This document shows positions 11,601-21,814 of a stretch of DNA of 64,000 bases, one piece after another. Location of the stretch: NCBI RefSeq assembly GCF_018390595.1, contig NZ_JAHBAV010000001.1:112447-176446 (forward strand). Reading direction: 5' to 3'. Made by a program: the position numbers and the translations under genes. This stretch comes from Dietzia massiliensis. GTDB lineage: Bacteria; Actinomycetota; Actinomycetes; Mycobacteriales; Mycobacteriaceae. The notes under the pieces were generated by a model. The model ran no database searches. It was not told the DNA's origin and saw only the letters and a list, made by a program, of their open reading frames with translations. Every line of letters starts with the position of its first letter. Positions within the stretch are counted from its first letter, which is position 1.

Positions 11601-12812
11601 CTACAGTCCGGCGGCCGTCCTGAGGTCCTCGACGCGGTCGGTGCGCTCCCAGGGCAGGTCGACGTCGGTGCGTCCGAAGTGGCCGTAGGCCGCGGTGGGG
11701 GCGTAGATGGGCCGCTTGAGGTCCAGGTCGCGGATGATGGCGCCCGGGCGCAGGTCGAACACCTCCGTCACGGCCTGCTGCAGACGGTCGATGTCGACCT
11801 TCTCGGTGCCGAAGGCTTCGACGAACAGGCCGACGGGGGCGGCCTTGCCGATGGCGTAGGCGACCTGGACCTCGACGCGCTCGGCCAGCCCGGCGGCGAC
11901 GATGTTCTTGGCGACCCAGCGCATGGCGTACGCGGCGGAGCGGTCGACTTTGGACGGGTCCTTGCCCGAGAAGGCGCCGCCGCCGTGACGGGCCATGCCG
12001 CCATAGGTGTCGACGATGATCTTGCGTCCGGTCAGACCGGCGTCACCCATCGGGCCACCGAGCACGAACCGGCCCGTGGGGTTCACCAACAGGCGGAAGT
12101 CGGAGGTGTCGATGTCACCGGCCGCATCGGCCAGGACCGGGTCGATCACATGGGCGGTGAGGTCGTCGCGCAGCGTGGTCTCGAGGTCGATGCCGTCGGC
12201 GTGCTGGGTGGAGATGACGATGGTGTCCAGACGCACCGCGCGGTCGCCGTCGTACTCGATGGTGACCTGGGTCTTGCCGTCCGGGCGCAGGTAGTCGAGC
12301 GTGCCGTCCTTGCGCACCTCGGTCAGCCGCCGGGACAGGCGGTGGGCCAGCGCGATCGGCAGCGGCATGAGCTCGGGGGTGTCCGAGCAGGCGTAGCCGA
12401 ACATCAGGCCCTGGTCGCCGGCGCCCTGGCGGGCGATGGCGTCCTCGACCGATTCGGTGGAGGTGCGTGCCTCGTGGGAGGTGTCCACGCCTTGCGCGAT
12501 CTCCGGGGACTGCTGGCCGATGGAGATCGACACGCCGCAGGAGACCCCGTCGAAGCCCTTGTCGGAGGAGTCGTAGCCGATCTCGACGATCTTGTCGCGG
12601 ATGAGCTGCGGGATCTCCACGTAACCGGTGGTCTTGACCTCGCCGGCCACGTGGACCTGGCCGGTGGTGACCATGGTCTCCACGGCCACGCGGGCCGCCG
12701 GGTCCTGTTCCAGCATCGCGTCGAGGATCGAATCTGAGATGGCGTCACAGATCTTGTCCGGATGCCCCTCGGTCACGGACTCGCTGGTGAACAGCCGACG
12801 TGCCTGCGTCAC
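11601..12812 (-). CDS. metK: S-adenosylmethionine synthetase
   Basis: Makes S-adenosylmethionine from ATP and methionine. With the GTG start at 12812 the product is 403 residues, equal to mycobacterial MetK, and begins [20 protein letters not shown]. Signatures include [17 protein letters not shown] (ATP loop, metal Asp), [31 protein letters not shown], and [19 protein letters not shown]. The GTG is preceded by GAAGAGAGAAG; an in-frame ATG at 12830 has no evident ribosome binding site and would add six residues. The product feeds, among others, RsmB encoded nearby. A pair of direct repeats lies just upstream. Confidence 0.95.
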   Translation of the reverse strand: MTQARRLFTSESVTEGHPDKICDAISDSILDAMLEQDPAARVAVETMVTTGQVHVAGEVKTTGYVEIPQLIRDKIVEIGYDSSDKGFDGVSCGVSISIGQQSPEIAQGVDTSHEARTSTESVEDAIARQGAGDQGLMFGYACSDTPELMPLPIALAHRLSRRLTEVRKDGTLDYLRPDGKTQVTIEYDGDRAVRLDTIVISTQHADGIDLETTLRDDLTAHVIDPVLADAAGDIDTSDFRLLVNPTGRFVLGGPMGDAGLTGRKIIVDTYGGMARHGGGAFSGKDPSKVDRSAAYAMRWVAKNIVAAGLAERVEVQVAYAIGKAAPVGLFVEAFGTEKVDIDRLQQAVTEVFDLRPGAIIRDLDLKRPIYAPTAAYGHFGRTDVDLPWERTDRVEDLRTAAGL

Positions 12813-12835
12813 AGTGCTTCTCTCTTCCATGGTGG

Positions 12836-12864
12836 GATCGCGTGTGATCGGTGCCGATCGCGTG
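12836..12864 (-). repeat. Paired 9-bp direct repeats upstream of metK
   Basis: The plus strand has gatcgcgtg at 12836-12844 and again at 12856-12864, exactly 20 bp apart, about two turns of the helix. Between and across them lies an inverted repeat, gatcgg-tg-ccgatc. All of this is in the 61-bp gap between the coaBC stop and the metK GTG. Such an array is a possible regulator site or part of a short 5' UTR structure; no known operator is recognised. Confidence 0.4.
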
Positions 12865-12873
12865 AGAACGACA

Positions 12874-14154
12874 CTAGTCGGTGCGGTCTGTGTCACTCCG
12901 GCGGGTCCGGCGGAGGCTGACCGCTGCGACCGCGTCGAGCAGCCGGTCGGCCAGGAGGTCCTTGCTCGCCCGGTCCAGCGTGGTCTCGGCGCCGTCGACG
13001 TCGAGGATCCAGCCCCCGTTGTCGTCCCGGCCGAAGGTGGTGTCCCGCCCGACCTCGTTGACGACGAGGAGGTCGCATCCCTTCCTCGCGAGCTTCGCCC
13101 GGCCGTGCTCGAGGACCGACCCGGACGAGTCGCCGGTCTCGGCCGCGAAACCGACCAGGACGCAGCTGGAGGGGACGTCGCCGGCGGAGCGGGCCGCGAC
13201 GAGGTCGGCCAGGATGTCCGGGTTGCGCTGCAGCCTGATCTCGGCCGGCTCGGAATCGCTGCCCTTCTTGAGCTTGGACTCGGAGACGTCCGCCGGCCGG
13301 AAGTCGGCGACGGCCGCGGCCTTGACGACGACATCGGCGTGGGCGGCGGCGCGCAGGGTCTCCTCCCGCAACTCCAGGGCGGACTCGATGTGCACCGCCT
13401 CGACGGCCGCGGGCACCGGGAGGTCCGAGGACGTCACCAACGTGACCCGGGCGCCACGGGCCGAGGCCACCGCGGCGATCGCGTGTCCCTGCTTGCCGGA
13501 GCTCCGGTTGCCGAGGAACCGGACCGGGTCGATCTCCTCGCGGGTACCGCCGGAGGTCACCACGACGCGCCGACCCGCCAGATCCCACGGCAAGGCCCCG
13601 CCGTCGAGGAGGAGCCAGGCCAGCCGGGCGATGTCCGACGGCTCGGGTAGGCGCCCGGCGCCGGTGTCGGCGCCGGTGAGGCGTCCGGAGGCCGGTGGCA
13701 TGACGTGCACCCCGTCCCCGCGGAGAGTGTCGACGTTCCGCCGGGTGGCGGGGTGCTCCCACATCTCGGTGTGCATGGCCGGGGCGAGCAGGACCGGGCA
13801 GCGTGCGGTGAGCAGCGTGGAGGTGAGGAGGTCGTCCGCCCGGCCGCTCGCCGCGCGGGCGAGCAGGTCGGCGGTGGCGGGGGCGACGACGACGAGGTCC
13901 GCCCGCTGCCCGAGGGCGACGTGGCGGACGGACGGCACGTCCGAGAACACCCCGGTCGACACCGGATTTCCGGACAGCGCCTCGAAGGTGGCGGACCCGA
14001 CGAAGCGCAGGGCCGCCTCGGTGGGGACGACGTCGACGTGGCATCCGGACTCGGTGAGGAGCCGGATCAGGCCGCAGGCCTTGTACGCGGCGATCCCGCC
14101 GCCCACGCCGACGACGACACGCTTGCCGCGCATGTCGTCCCCGGTGGGGCTCAC
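12874..14154 (-). CDS. coaBC: Bifunctional phosphopantothenoylcysteine decarboxylase / phosphopantothenate-cysteine ligase
   Basis: Catalyses two steps of coenzyme A synthesis: the C-terminal CoaB half joins 4'-phosphopantothenate to cysteine, and the N-terminal flavoprotein CoaC half decarboxylates the product. CoaC (about residues 9-190) shows [14 protein letters not shown] and the catalytic His in SVRHVALG. CoaB starts near residue 193 with [29 protein letters not shown] and has [11 protein letters not shown] and LVGFAAETG. Two CoaC positions differ from the classical motifs: PAMH in place of PxMN, and GRLTGAD-GAGRL in place of the ACG-containing lid, so the usual catalytic Cys is absent. 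The GTG start overlaps the rpoZ stop. Confidence 0.94.
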   Translation of the reverse strand: MSPTGDDMRGKRVVVGVGGGIAAYKACGLIRLLTESGCHVDVVPTEAALRFVGSATFEALSGNPVSTGVFSDVPSVRHVALGQRADLVVVAPATADLLARAASGRADDLLTSTLLTARCPVLLAPAMHTEMWEHPATRRNVDTLRGDGVHVMPPASGRLTGADTGAGRLPEPSDIARLAWLLLDGGALPWDLAGRRVVVTSGGTREEIDPVRFLGNRSSGKQGHAIAAVASARGARVTLVTSSDLPVPAAVEAVHIESALELREETLRAAAHADVVVKAAAVADFRPADVSESKLKKGSDSEPAEIRLQRNPDILADLVAARSAGDVPSSCVLVGFAAETGDSSGSVLEHGRAKLARKGCDLLVVNEVGRDTTFGRDDNGGWILDVDGAETTLDRASKDLLADRLLDAVAAVSLRRTRRSDTDRTD

Positions 14155-14435
14155 TCTCCCTCGGCGCAGTCGAGCAGATCGGAGTGCAGCTCGCGCAGCG
14201 CGATGGTCAGCGGCTTCTCGTGCAGCCCCGGGTCGACCAGCGGACCGACGTACTCGAGGATGCCCTCCTCGATCTGGTTGTAGTACGAGTTGATCTGCCG
14301 CGCGCGCTTGGCGGCGAAGATCACGAGCGCGTACTTGGAGGACGCCCGCTCGAGCAGCTCGTCGATCGGGGGGTTGGTGATACCGATCGGGGTGTCGTAC
14401 AGCGGGGTGGCCGCTGCGGCTTCGGTGGTGGCCAC
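14151..14435 (-). CDS. rpoZ: RNA polymerase omega subunit
   Basis: Small subunit that stabilises the beta' subunit of RNA polymerase. The 94-residue product has the omega core [31 protein letters not shown] followed by a typical actinobacterial C-terminal part ([16 protein letters not shown]). The ATG is preceded by AGGAGATCCC. It sits between gmk and coaBC as in M. tuberculosis (Rv1389-Rv1391), and in many bacteria rpoZ and gmk are neighbours. Confidence 0.95.
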   Translation of the reverse strand: MATTEAAAATPLYDTPIGITNPPIDELLERASSKYALVIFAAKRARQINSYYNQIEEGILEYVGPLVDPGLHEKPLTIALRELHSDLLDCAEGE

Positions 14436-14501
14436 TATGGGATCTCCTCTGGGTACTGCGGGCTGGTGTCTCGTGACACCCGGGTGACGCTGGGACCGGC
14501 G

Positions 14502-15104
14502 TTAGTCGCGGCCGACCAGCAATGATACCAACTCGTCGACGGCGGCCTCGAGTTCGTCGTTGACGATGACCACGTCGAACTCGTCGCGGGCCTCCATCTC
14601 GACCTTCGCGGTCTCGAGTCGACGGGCGACCACGTCGTGGGGTTCGGTACCCCTACCCCGCAGGCGGACCTCGAGTTCTTCCCATGACGGAGGTGCCAGG
14701 AAGACGGTCGTGCCCTCGGGTAGGGACTCGCGGATCTGACGGACCCCGGCCAGATCGACCTCGATGAGGACCGGCCGACCCTCGTCCAGGGCGCGGCGGA
14801 CCGGCTCGGCGGGGGTACCGGAGAGCTGGAGGCCCCGGTGGATCTCGGCCCACTCCAGCATGCGGCCCCCCGCGACCGCGTCGCGGAACTCCTCCGTGGT
14901 GACGAAGTGATAGTCGCGACCGTCGACCTCGCCGGGGCGGGGATCGCGGGTGGTCATGGAGACGCTGAAGTAGAGATCGGACAGGCGCTCGCGCAGGCGG
15001 GCGACGACGGTTGACTTGCCGACAGCGGAGGGGCCGGCCAAGACGATCAGCCGGCCCCTCTTCGCCGTCGCCTCCGGGGCGGCCCCGGACGACGGTGTGT
15101 TCAT
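14502..15104 (-). CDS. gmk: Guanylate kinase
   Basis: Phosphorylates GMP to GDP with ATP. The 200-residue form from the ATG at 15104 ([17 protein letters not shown]) has the P-loop GPSAVGKST, the GMP-binding segment [20 protein letters not shown], and [13 protein letters not shown]. The frame remains open upstream to 15173 but that part overlaps mihF and is not family-like. A seven-base gap separates it from the mihF stop, so the two are co-transcribed, as in mycobacteria (Rv1388-Rv1389). Confidence 0.95.
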   Translation of the reverse strand: MNTPSSGAAPEATAKRGRLIVLAGPSAVGKSTVVARLRERLSDLYFSVSMTTRDPRPGEVDGRDYHFVTTEEFRDAVAGGRMLEWAEIHRGLQLSGTPAEPVRRALDEGRPVLIEVDLAGVRQIRESLPEGTTVFLAPPSWEELEVRLRGRGTEPHDVVARRLETAKVEMEARDEFDVVIVNDELEAAVDELVSLLVGRD

Positions 15105-15111
15105 TCGCCGA

Positions 15112-15435
15112 TCAGTCGACCGTGAAGTCGAACCGCTCGAGCAGTGCGCGACGCTGGCGGTCACCGAGACCACGCAGACGGCGCGTCGGCGCGATCTCCA
15201 GCTCGGTCATGATCTCCTGAGCCTTGACCTTGCCCACCTTCGGCAGGGCCTCGAGCAGCGCCGAGACCTTCATCTTGCCGAGGATCTCGTCGCTCTCGGC
15301 GTCCTTGAGCACCTGCTTGAGGTCGGTGCCGCCGCGCTTCAGGCGCTCCTTGAGCTCAGCCCGGGCGCGACGGGCGGCAGCCGCCTTCTCCAGAGCAGCA
15401 GCGCGCTGCTCATCGGTCAACTGGGGAAGGGCCAC
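15112..15435 (-). CDS. mihF: Integration host factor, actinobacterial type
   Basis: Small basic DNA-binding protein first described as mycobacterial IHF, needed for phage L5 integration and now regarded as a nucleoid-associated protein of Actinobacteria. The 107-residue product shows the conserved start [17 protein letters not shown], a basic helical region ([14 protein letters not shown]), and a helix-two-turn-helix end ([19 protein letters not shown], then [18 protein letters not shown]). It begins at GTG after a strong GGAGGAATT site. It leads a mihF-gmk-rpoZ-coaBC run; the 424-bp non-coding stretch upstream probably holds its promoter. Unrelated in sequence to E. coli IHF. Confidence 0.95.
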   Translation of the reverse strand: MALPQLTDEQRAAALEKAAAARRARAELKERLKRGGTDLKQVLKDAESDEILGKMKVSALLEALPKVGKVKAQEIMTELEIAPTRRLRGLGDRQRRALLERFDFTVD

Positions 15436-15859
15436 AATTCCTCCGTCTCGTTCGTGTGTGTCTCATGACTCACGCGGGTGTCCACCGTAGGACACCCCCG
15501 CCTGGTGTGCGGTGACCGTCCCCGGCGCGTCCGCGGGCTGCGGAACGCCTCCGGGAGCGGGCGCTCCCTCGTGCTCACCGTACCCGGGCGGTTCCGACTT
15601 CCCCGAGGGATGTCCACTGCTTCCGGGCCTGATGACCTCAGCAACAGTACGCGGCCGAGGGACCCCGTACCAGCGCGGGGCCCCGTAGCGGTACCCCGTC
15701 TGAACTGCGCATTGGCGTGGTGAGGTTGTACAGAAGACTAGCGGCGCGCCTCGGCCACCGCGAGTCGAACCACCCGAATGCCGCCGATCCGGTTCCCGCC
15801 GGGCACACCGGTGACGTGTCCCCATGTGACGCCGGTGAACCGGAGAGGACGGCGGTGAC
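15436..15859. other. Non-coding region between mihF and pyrF
   Basis: The longest gap without a gene in the window. I see no credible protein, tRNA or repeat family in it. The part nearest pyrF has a weak inverted repeat, caccgg at 15806-15811 and ccggtg at 15832-15837, which might help end the pyr transcript. The middle, around 15661-15700, is a G/C-rich cluster with the near-repeated word ccccgta. The part nearest mihF should hold the mihF promoter and leader. Confidence 0.6.
15644..15672 (-). promoter_or_regulatory. Possible mihF promoter
   Basis: On the minus strand TGGTAC and TACTGT are separated by 17 bases, matching three to five positions of each sigma-A hexamer. It would leave a leader of about 200 bases before mihF. 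A second -10-like word, TAGTCT, occurs further upstream near 15735-15740. Neither is strong; this is the best candidate found by eye. Confidence 0.25.
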
Positions 15860-16711
15860 TCAGGAGTCGTCCCCGAACCTGTACCGTGCCGCCAGATCGC
15901 GCACGACGGTCCGCATCGCGTCGACGTCCGGGCCCGCCCGGAGGACGTGCCGCGAGACGTTGACCAGGGTGTGCGGTAGTGCCGGCCCGGCGATCCTCCT
16001 GACGTCCTCGAGGGTGCCGCCCTGCTCCCCCACGCCCGGCATGAGGACGGGTCCGTGCAACGCGTCCAACCGTGGTGGATCGGCGACCGTGGCCCCCACG
16101 ACCACACCGAAGGGGCCGGGCACCCCCGGCGCGGCCAGGCCGTTGCGCCGGCCCACCTCGTCGACCACCGTCTGCGCGACCGATCCCGAGGACCCGAGCG
16201 AGCGCTGCAGCGGCCCCGCTTCGGGATTGGAGGTCCGGGCGAGGACGAACAGCCCTCGCCCGGTCCGCGAGGCCGCCTCGAACGCGGCGTCGAGCGAACC
16301 GACCCCGAGGTACGGGGAGACGGTGAGCGCATCACACGCGAGCGGAGAGGAATCGCGCAGCCACGCCCGGGCGTACCCGGCCATGGTCGAGCCGATGTCG
16401 CCGCGCTTGGCATCGGCGACGGACAGCGCGCCGGCCTCGCCGATCCGGTCGAGGACCTGTTCGAGGACGCCGATGCCGGCCGAGCCGTGTTCCTCGAAGA
16501 ACGCGACCTGCGGTTTGACCGCCGGGACGAGGTCCGCGAACGCCTCGAGCGACCGGCGTGCGAACTCGGCGAGCCCGTCGGCGTTCGCCCCGAGTCCCCA
16601 CGCCTCGAGCAGTGCGGGGTGTGGATCGATCCCCACGCACAGGTTGCCTCGGGCGGAGACCGCCGAGCGCAACCGCTCGCCGAAGGGGGCCCGGGGGGCG
16701 GAGACGGTCAT
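15860..16711 (-). CDS. pyrF: Orotidine 5'-phosphate decarboxylase, type 2
   Basis: Last step of UMP synthesis, decarboxylating OMP. The 283-residue protein belongs to the longer type 2 subfamily used by mycobacteria, with CVGIDPHPALLEAWGL, the substrate-binding VKPQVAFFEEHG, and the catalytic array SVADAKRGDIGSTMAGYA (Asp-x-Lys-x-x-Asp). The ATG overlaps the carB stop as TGATG, making it the distal gene of the pyr operon. The open frame continues upstream of 16711 but that part lies antiparallel to no known protein and inside carB. Confidence 0.95.
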   Translation of the reverse strand: MTVSAPRAPFGERLRSAVSARGNLCVGIDPHPALLEAWGLGANADGLAEFARRSLEAFADLVPAVKPQVAFFEEHGSAGIGVLEQVLDRIGEAGALSVADAKRGDIGSTMAGYARAWLRDSSPLACDALTVSPYLGVGSLDAAFEAASRTGRGLFVLARTSNPEAGPLQRSLGSSGSVAQTVVDEVGRRNGLAAPGVPGPFGVVVGATVADPPRLDALHGPVLMPGVGEQGGTLEDVRRIAGPALPHTLVNVSRHVLRAGPDVDAMRTVVRDLAARYRFGDDS

Positions 16712-19700
16712 CAGGAGGCGAACCCGGAGTGCAGGTCCTGCAGCGGGCTGACGGTGACGTCGCCGCGGCGTGTCGCCTCGATGCCGTGGACGGCGGCCGT
16801 GGCGCCCTGGACGGTCGTGACGCACGGGACGCGACGCGAGATGGCGGCGGAGCGGATCTCGTGTCCGTCCGCCCGGGTCCCGCCCGTCGAGGAGGCGATG
16901 TTGAGGATGAGATCCACCTCGTCGGCGTTGATGCGGTCGACGATCGTCCGGACCGCGTTGCCCTCGGCGTCCACGGGACCCGTGCCCGACTCGGAGAGCT
17001 TCGCCACGGTCTCGCACGCGATCCCGTACCGCCGCAGCATCAGAGCGGTCCCCTCGGTGGCCAGCACGGTGAACCCGAGCGCGGCGAGGCGCTGCGCGGG
17101 GAACACCATCGAGCGCTTGTCCCGGTTCGCGACCGAGACGAACACGGTGCCCGACGTGGGGAGCACCCCCTCGGCGGCGAGCTGCCCCTTGGCGAAGGCG
17201 ACGGCGAAGTCGGGGCCGATGCCCATGACCTCGCCGGTCGACTTCATCTCCGGGCTCAGCAGGGAGTCGACGGTGTCGCCTTCCGGGGTACGGAAGCGGT
17301 TGAACGGGAGGACCGCCTCCTTGACCGCGACGGGCGCGTCCGCGGGCAGGGAGCCACCGTCCCGGTCCGAGGGCAGGAGTCCCTCCTCGCGCAGCGCTGC
17401 GATCGACTCGCCCATCATGATCCGGGCGCAGGCCTTGGCCAGATGGACGCCGGTCGCCTTGGACACGAACGGCACGGTGCGGCTGGCGCGCGGGTTGGCC
17501 TCGAGGACGTAGAGGACGTCGTCCTTGATGGCGTACTGGACGTTCATCAGGCCCTTGACGCCGATGCCGAAGGCGAGTGCCTCGCTCGAACGGCGGACAC
17601 GGTCGATGTCGTCCTGGCCGAGGGTGATCGGCGGGAGCGCGCAGGCGGAGTCGCCGGAGTGGATGCCGGCCTCCTCGATGTGTTCCATCACGCCACCGAG
17701 GTAGACCTCGGTGCCGTCACACAGGATGTCGACGTCGATCTCGACGGCGTCGTCGAGGAAGCGGTCCACCAGGACCGGACGGTCCGGGCTGATCTCGGTC
17801 GCCCGGTCGATGTAGGAGCGCAGGGAGGCCTCGTCGTAGACGATCTCCATGCCCCGGCCGCCCAGCACGTAGGACGGGCGCACGAGAACGGGGTAGCCGA
17901 TGTCCGCGGCGATGGTCGTGGCCTCCTCCGCGTTGATCGCGGTGCCGAACGCGGGGGCGGGCAGGCCGGCGCGGACCAGCACCTCGCCGAACTCGCGGCG
18001 GTCCTCGGCCAGGTCGATGGCGGACGGGCTGGTGCCGACGATCGGCACCCCGGCCTCCTCGAGCTGGGCGGCCAGGCCGAGCGGGGTCTGCCCGCCGAGC
18101 TGGACGAGGACGCCCGCGACCGTTCCCGACTCGGACTCGGCGTGGTAGACCTCCATGACGTCCTCGAACGTGAGCGGCTCGAAGTAGAGGCGGTCCGCCG
18201 TGTCGTAGTCGGTCGAGACGGTCTCCGGGTTGCAGTTGACCATGACGGTCTCGTAGCCGGCCTCGGACAGGGTCAGGGCGGCGTGCACGCACGAGTAGTC
18301 GAACTCGATGCCCTGGCCGATCCGGTTGGGACCGGAGCCCAGGATGATGACCTTCTCCCGCTCGGTCTGCGGCGTGACCTCCGACTCGGCGGCGGGGTCG
18401 AGCTCGTAGGTGGAGTAGTGGTAAGGGGTCTTGGCCTCGAACTCGGCCGCGCAGGTGTCGACGGTCTTGTAGACGGGGCGCACCCCCAGGCGGTGCCGTA
18501 GGCGCTGCACGCCCTCGGCCCCGGCGAACTCGGGGCGCAGCGCCGCGATCTGGGCGTCGGACAGCCCGTCGTGCTTGGCGCGACGCAGCAGGGGCTCGTC
18601 GACGACCGGCGCGTCGATGATCTCCTGACGCAGCTCGACCAGTGCGGCGACCTCGTCGACGAACCACGGGTCGATGCCGGAGGCCTCGTGGACCTGCTCG
18701 ACCGTGGCGCCCAGGCGCAGCGCGAGCTCGACGTCGTACATGCGTCCCTCGGTCGGGCGACGCAGATCGTCGAGGACCGCCGCGACATCGGTCGAACGCC
18801 CCGGGGCGATGACCTCGTCGGGCAGGGTCCAGAAGCCGGCGGCCTTGGTCTCGAGCGAGCGCATGACCTTGCCGAGCGCCTCGCGGTAGTTGCGGCCGAG
18901 GCTCATGGCCTCGCCCACCGACTTCATCGTGGTGGTGAGGGTGTCGTCGGCACCCGGGAACTTCTCGAACGCGAAACGCGGGGCCTTGACGACGACGTAG
19001 TCGAGGGTCGGCTCGAAGCACGCCGGGGTCTCCCCCGTGATGTCGTTGGTGATCTCGTCGAGCGAGTAGCCGATGGCGAGGCGGGCCGCGATCTTGGCGA
19101 TCGGGAAGCCGGTGGCCTTGGAGGCCAGCGCCGACGAGCGGGACACGCGGGGGTTCATCTCGATCACGACGATGCGGCCGTCGACCGGGTTGACGGCGAA
19201 CTGGATGTTGCAGCCGCCGGTGTCGACGCCGACCTCGCGGATGATGGCGATGCCGAGGTCGCGCATGTTCTGGAACTCGCGGTCGGTCAGCGTCATCGAC
19301 GGCGCGACCGTCACGGAGTCGCCGGTGTGCACGCCGAGGGCGTCCACGTTCTCGATCGAGCACACGACGACGACGTTGTCCTTGTTGTCGCGCATGAGCT
19401 CGAGCTCGAACTCCTTCCACCCGAGGATGGACTCCTCGATGAGAACGTTCGCGGTGGGCGAGGCCGACAGCCCGCCGCCGGCGATCCGCTCGAGGTCCTC
19501 GGTGGTGAAGGCGAGGCCGGAACCGAGGCCGCCCATGGTGAACGACGGGCGGACGACGACGGGCAGGCCGAGCTCGGCGACCGTCGCGTGGACCTCCTCC
19601 ATCGTGTGGCACACGGCGCTGCGCGCGGACTCGCCGCCCACACTGGCGACGATGTCCTTGAAGGTCTGCCGGTCCTCGCCGCGGTTGATCGCGGGGATGT

Positions 19701-20070
19701 CGGCGCCGATGAGCTCCACGCCGTGCTTGGTGAGGATCCCCTGGGCGTCGAGCTGCATGGCGGCGTTGAGCGCGGTCTGACCGCCCAGGGTCGCGAGGAC
19801 CGCGTCGACGGGATGGCCCTGCTCGGCCTCGCGGACGAAGATCTTGTCGATGTACTCGGGAGTGATCGGTTCGACGTAGGTCGCGTCCGCGAACTCGGGG
19901 TCGGTCATGATCGTGGCCGGGTTGGAGTTGACCAGCGTGACGCGCAGCCCCTCCGACTTGAGCACACGGCACGCCTGGGTCCCGGAGTAGTCGAACTCAC
20001 TGGCCTGGCCGATGACGATCGGTCCGGAGCCGATGACGAGGACGTGGTTGATGTCTGTGCGCCGGGGCAT
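16711..20070 (-). CDS. carB: Carbamoyl-phosphate synthase, large subunit
   Basis: Makes carbamoyl phosphate from bicarbonate, ATP and ammonia supplied by CarA; the product feeds both pyrimidines and arginine. The 1119-residue protein has the expected two homologous ATP-grasp synthetase halves: the first starts [25 protein letters not shown], the second (about residue 560) [20 protein letters not shown]; each repeats the [12 protein letters not shown] / [12 protein letters not shown] motif. A C-terminal allosteric MGS-like domain (about residue 965 on: [14 protein letters not shown]) follows. The ATG at 20070 overlaps the carA stop (TGATG). An open frame continues upstream to 21327 inside carA and is a shadow. 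Confidence 0.97.
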   Translation of the reverse strand: MPRRTDINHVLVIGSGPIVIGQASEFDYSGTQACRVLKSEGLRVTLVNSNPATIMTDPEFADATYVEPITPEYIDKIFVREAEQGHPVDAVLATLGGQTALNAAMQLDAQGILTKHGVELIGADIPAINRGEDRQTFKDIVASVGGESARSAVCHTMEEVHATVAELGLPVVVRPSFTMGGLGSGLAFTTEDLERIAGGGLSASPTANVLIEESILGWKEFELELMRDNKDNVVVVCSIENVDALGVHTGDSVTVAPSMTLTDREFQNMRDLGIAIIREVGVDTGGCNIQFAVNPVDGRIVVIEMNPRVSRSSALASKATGFPIAKIAARLAIGYSLDEITNDITGETPACFEPTLDYVVVKAPRFAFEKFPGADDTLTTTMKSVGEAMSLGRNYREALGKVMRSLETKAAGFWTLPDEVIAPGRSTDVAAVLDDLRRPTEGRMYDVELALRLGATVEQVHEASGIDPWFVDEVAALVELRQEIIDAPVVDEPLLRRAKHDGLSDAQIAALRPEFAGAEGVQRLRHRLGVRPVYKTVDTCAAEFEAKTPYHYSTYELDPAAESEVTPQTEREKVIILGSGPNRIGQGIEFDYSCVHAALTLSEAGYETVMVNCNPETVSTDYDTADRLYFEPLTFEDVMEVYHAESESGTVAGVLVQLGGQTPLGLAAQLEEAGVPIVGTSPSAIDLAEDRREFGEVLVRAGLPAPAFGTAINAEEATTIAADIGYPVLVRPSYVLGGRGMEIVYDEASLRSYIDRATEISPDRPVLVDRFLDDAVEIDVDILCDGTEVYLGGVMEHIEEAGIHSGDSACALPPITLGQDDIDRVRRSSEALAFGIGVKGLMNVQYAIKDDVLYVLEANPRASRTVPFVSKATGVHLAKACARIMMGESIAALREEGLLPSDRDGGSLPADAPVAVKEAVLPFNRFRTPEGDTVDSLLSPEMKSTGEVMGIGPDFAVAFAKGQLAAEGVLPTSGTVFVSVANRDKRSMVFPAQRLAALGFTVLATEGTALMLRRYGIACETVAKLSESGTGPVDAEGNAVRTIVDRINADEVDLILNIASSTGGTRADGHEIRSAAISRRVPCVTTVQGATAAVHGIEATRRGDVTVSPLQDLHSGFAS

Positions 20071-21278
20071 CAGTTCGAGCCCTTTCTGGAGTCTGCGGAG
20101 CCGGTGTCGGAGGAGGCGAGCAGGCGGACGAAGCGGTCGAACAGGTCTGCCGCGTCGCGGGGGCCCGCGGCCGCCTCGGGGTGGTACTGGACGGAGAACG
20201 CGCTGCCGTCGGTGAGGGCGACGCCCTCGACGGTGCCGTCGTTGGCGCACACGTGGGTGACGGTCGCGGTCCCCCACGGCGTCTCCCACGTGTCGTTCTC
20301 GGGGGCGCGGAGCGCGAACCCGTGGTTCTGCGAGGTGATGGCCACCGAGCCGGTGGCCTTCTCGATCACCGGGATGTTGGTGCCGCGGTGACCGAACCGC
20401 ATCTTGTACGTGTCCAGGCCCAGCGCGCGCCCGAGGATCTGGTTGCCGAAGCAGATGCCGAAGAACGGGATGCCCTGGCCGAGGACCTCCTTGGTGAGGT
20501 GCACGGCGGCGTCGGCGGTCGCCGGGTCGCCGGGCCCGTTGGACAGGAAGACCCCGTCGACGTCGAGGTCGAGGACGTCCTGGAGGGTCGAGCCGGCGGG
20601 GATCACGTGGACGCGGACGCCCCGTGCCGCGAGCATCCGCGGCGTGTTGGACTTGATGCCCAGGTCGAGGGCGGCAACCGAGTACCGGGCCTCGCCCTCC
20701 GGCTCCACCACGTACGGCGCCGAGGTGGTGACCTCCTCGGACAGCGACGCGCCGGCCATGGATTCCTGGGCACGGACCGCGGCGAGCATGGTCTCGTCGT
20801 CGGAGAGATCCGCGCCGGAGAAGATGCCGGCCTTCATCGCACCGCGCTCGCGGATGTGGCGGACGACCGCGCGGGTGTCGATCCCCGCGATGCCGACGAC
20901 GCCCTGAGCGACCATCTCCTCTTCGAGCGTGCGCGTGGAGCGATGGTTGGAGGCGCGGCGCGACAGGTCGCGGATGACCAGGCCCGCGACCCAGATGCGG
21001 CCGCCGCCGACCTCGCCGTCGAGCAGCGACTCGCCGTCCTCGTCGTTCCAGCCGGTGTTGCCGATCTGGGGCGCGGTGGTCACGACGATCTGCCGACAGT
21101 AGGACGGGTCGGTGAGGGTCTCCTGGTACCCGGACATACCGGTGGTGAACACCGCCTCGCCGAGCGTGGTGCCGGTGGCGCCGAACGCCTGACCCCGGTG
21201 GATACGCCCGTCCTCGAGGACGAGTGCGGCGGGCTCGCCGACCCCCTGTCGCGCGGGCGTGGTGCTGTGCGATGTCAC
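20070..21278 (-). CDS. carA: Carbamoyl-phosphate synthase, small subunit
   Basis: Glutaminase subunit that releases ammonia for CarB. The 402-residue protein has the N-terminal CarA domain ([35 protein letters not shown]) and a class I glutamine amidotransferase domain with the nucleophile in [12 protein letters not shown] and the His-Glu pair in YHPEAAAGP. The GTG start overlaps the stop of the upstream membrane protein gene (GTGA). Its place, between that gene and carB, matches Rv1382-Rv1384 of M. tuberculosis. Confidence 0.97.
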   Translation of the reverse strand: MTSHSTTPARQGVGEPAALVLEDGRIHRGQAFGATGTTLGEAVFTTGMSGYQETLTDPSYCRQIVVTTAPQIGNTGWNDEDGESLLDGEVGGGRIWVAGLVIRDLSRRASNHRSTRTLEEEMVAQGVVGIAGIDTRAVVRHIRERGAMKAGIFSGADLSDDETMLAAVRAQESMAGASLSEEVTTSAPYVVEPEGEARYSVAALDLGIKSNTPRMLAARGVRVHVIPAGSTLQDVLDLDVDGVFLSNGPGDPATADAAVHLTKEVLGQGIPFFGICFGNQILGRALGLDTYKMRFGHRGTNIPVIEKATGSVAITSQNHGFALRAPENDTWETPWGTATVTHVCANDGTVEGVALTDGSAFSVQYHPEAAAGPRDAADLFDRFVRLLASSDTGSADSRKGSN

Positions 21279-21814
21279 TGCTTCTCCTCGGTGGTGGAGT
21301 CGGTATCGGGGGTGGGGGCGGCGTCACCGCGCAGCGCCTCCCAGCGGGGGTAGCCGTCCTTGTCGTCGGCCCGGAAGCCCGAGTCGACGAGGGTGCGGCC
21401 GTCCGCGCCGGTGACCTGCCAACGGGCGACGAGGATGCCGCCGCCGGGCACGGTCTTGTTGGCCAGTGCCGAGGCGCGGCGCACGTCGACGAGGTCTTCG
21501 CGCGGGATCCAGAGAGTGGCGTCGGCGAGGTCGAGTCGCAGGCCGCCGGTGTGAGCGGTGAGGGTGCCGGCCGAGCGGTGGCCGAGCGGCGGGCGGGCGA
21601 TCCTGGCCTGCCAGTCGCCCGCGATGGTGCTTCCGATGTACACGCCGGACAGCGGACCCAGCACGACCTCGCCCGGGTCGGCGGGCGGTGCCGGCAGGTC
21701 GTCGAACAGACCCGCCTGGGATCGGCTCCGGTTCCGCCAGCCGAGCGTCATCAGACCGATCAGGACGAGCAGCACGGCGATGACGAAGATGACGGTCCAG
21801 AAGTCCTGGGTCAT
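21275..21814 (-). CDS. Membrane-anchored PH-like protein in the pyrimidine operon
   Basis: A 179-residue protein with one N-terminal transmembrane helix (about residues 5-24, [20 protein letters not shown]) followed by a soluble domain of mixed strands ([56 protein letters not shown]). The domain resembles the PH-like proteins annotated as export or membrane proteins next to carA in mycobacteria (Rv1382). The ATG overlaps the pyrC stop and the stop overlaps carA, so it is translated within the pyrimidine operon. No enzyme motif is visible; its role there is unknown. Confidence 0.8.
   Translation of the reverse strand: MTQDFWTVIFVIAVLLVLIGLMTLGWRNRSRSQAGLFDDLPAPPADPGEVVLGPLSGVYIGSTIAGDWQARIARPPLGHRSAGTLTAHTGGLRLDLADATLWIPREDLVDVRRASALANKTVPGGGILVARWQVTGADGRTLVDSGFRADDKDGYPRWEALRGDAAPTPDTDSTTEEKQ

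Noticed and set aside
12813..12830. ATG at 12830 as the metK start
   Set aside because: No ribosome binding site before it, whereas the GTG at 12812 follows a purine-rich GAAGAGAGAAG and gives the standard length.
15755..15790. Possible tRNA fragment (ggttcga-like T loop on the minus strand)
   Set aside because: The flanking bases do not pair as a T stem and no anticodon arm is found.
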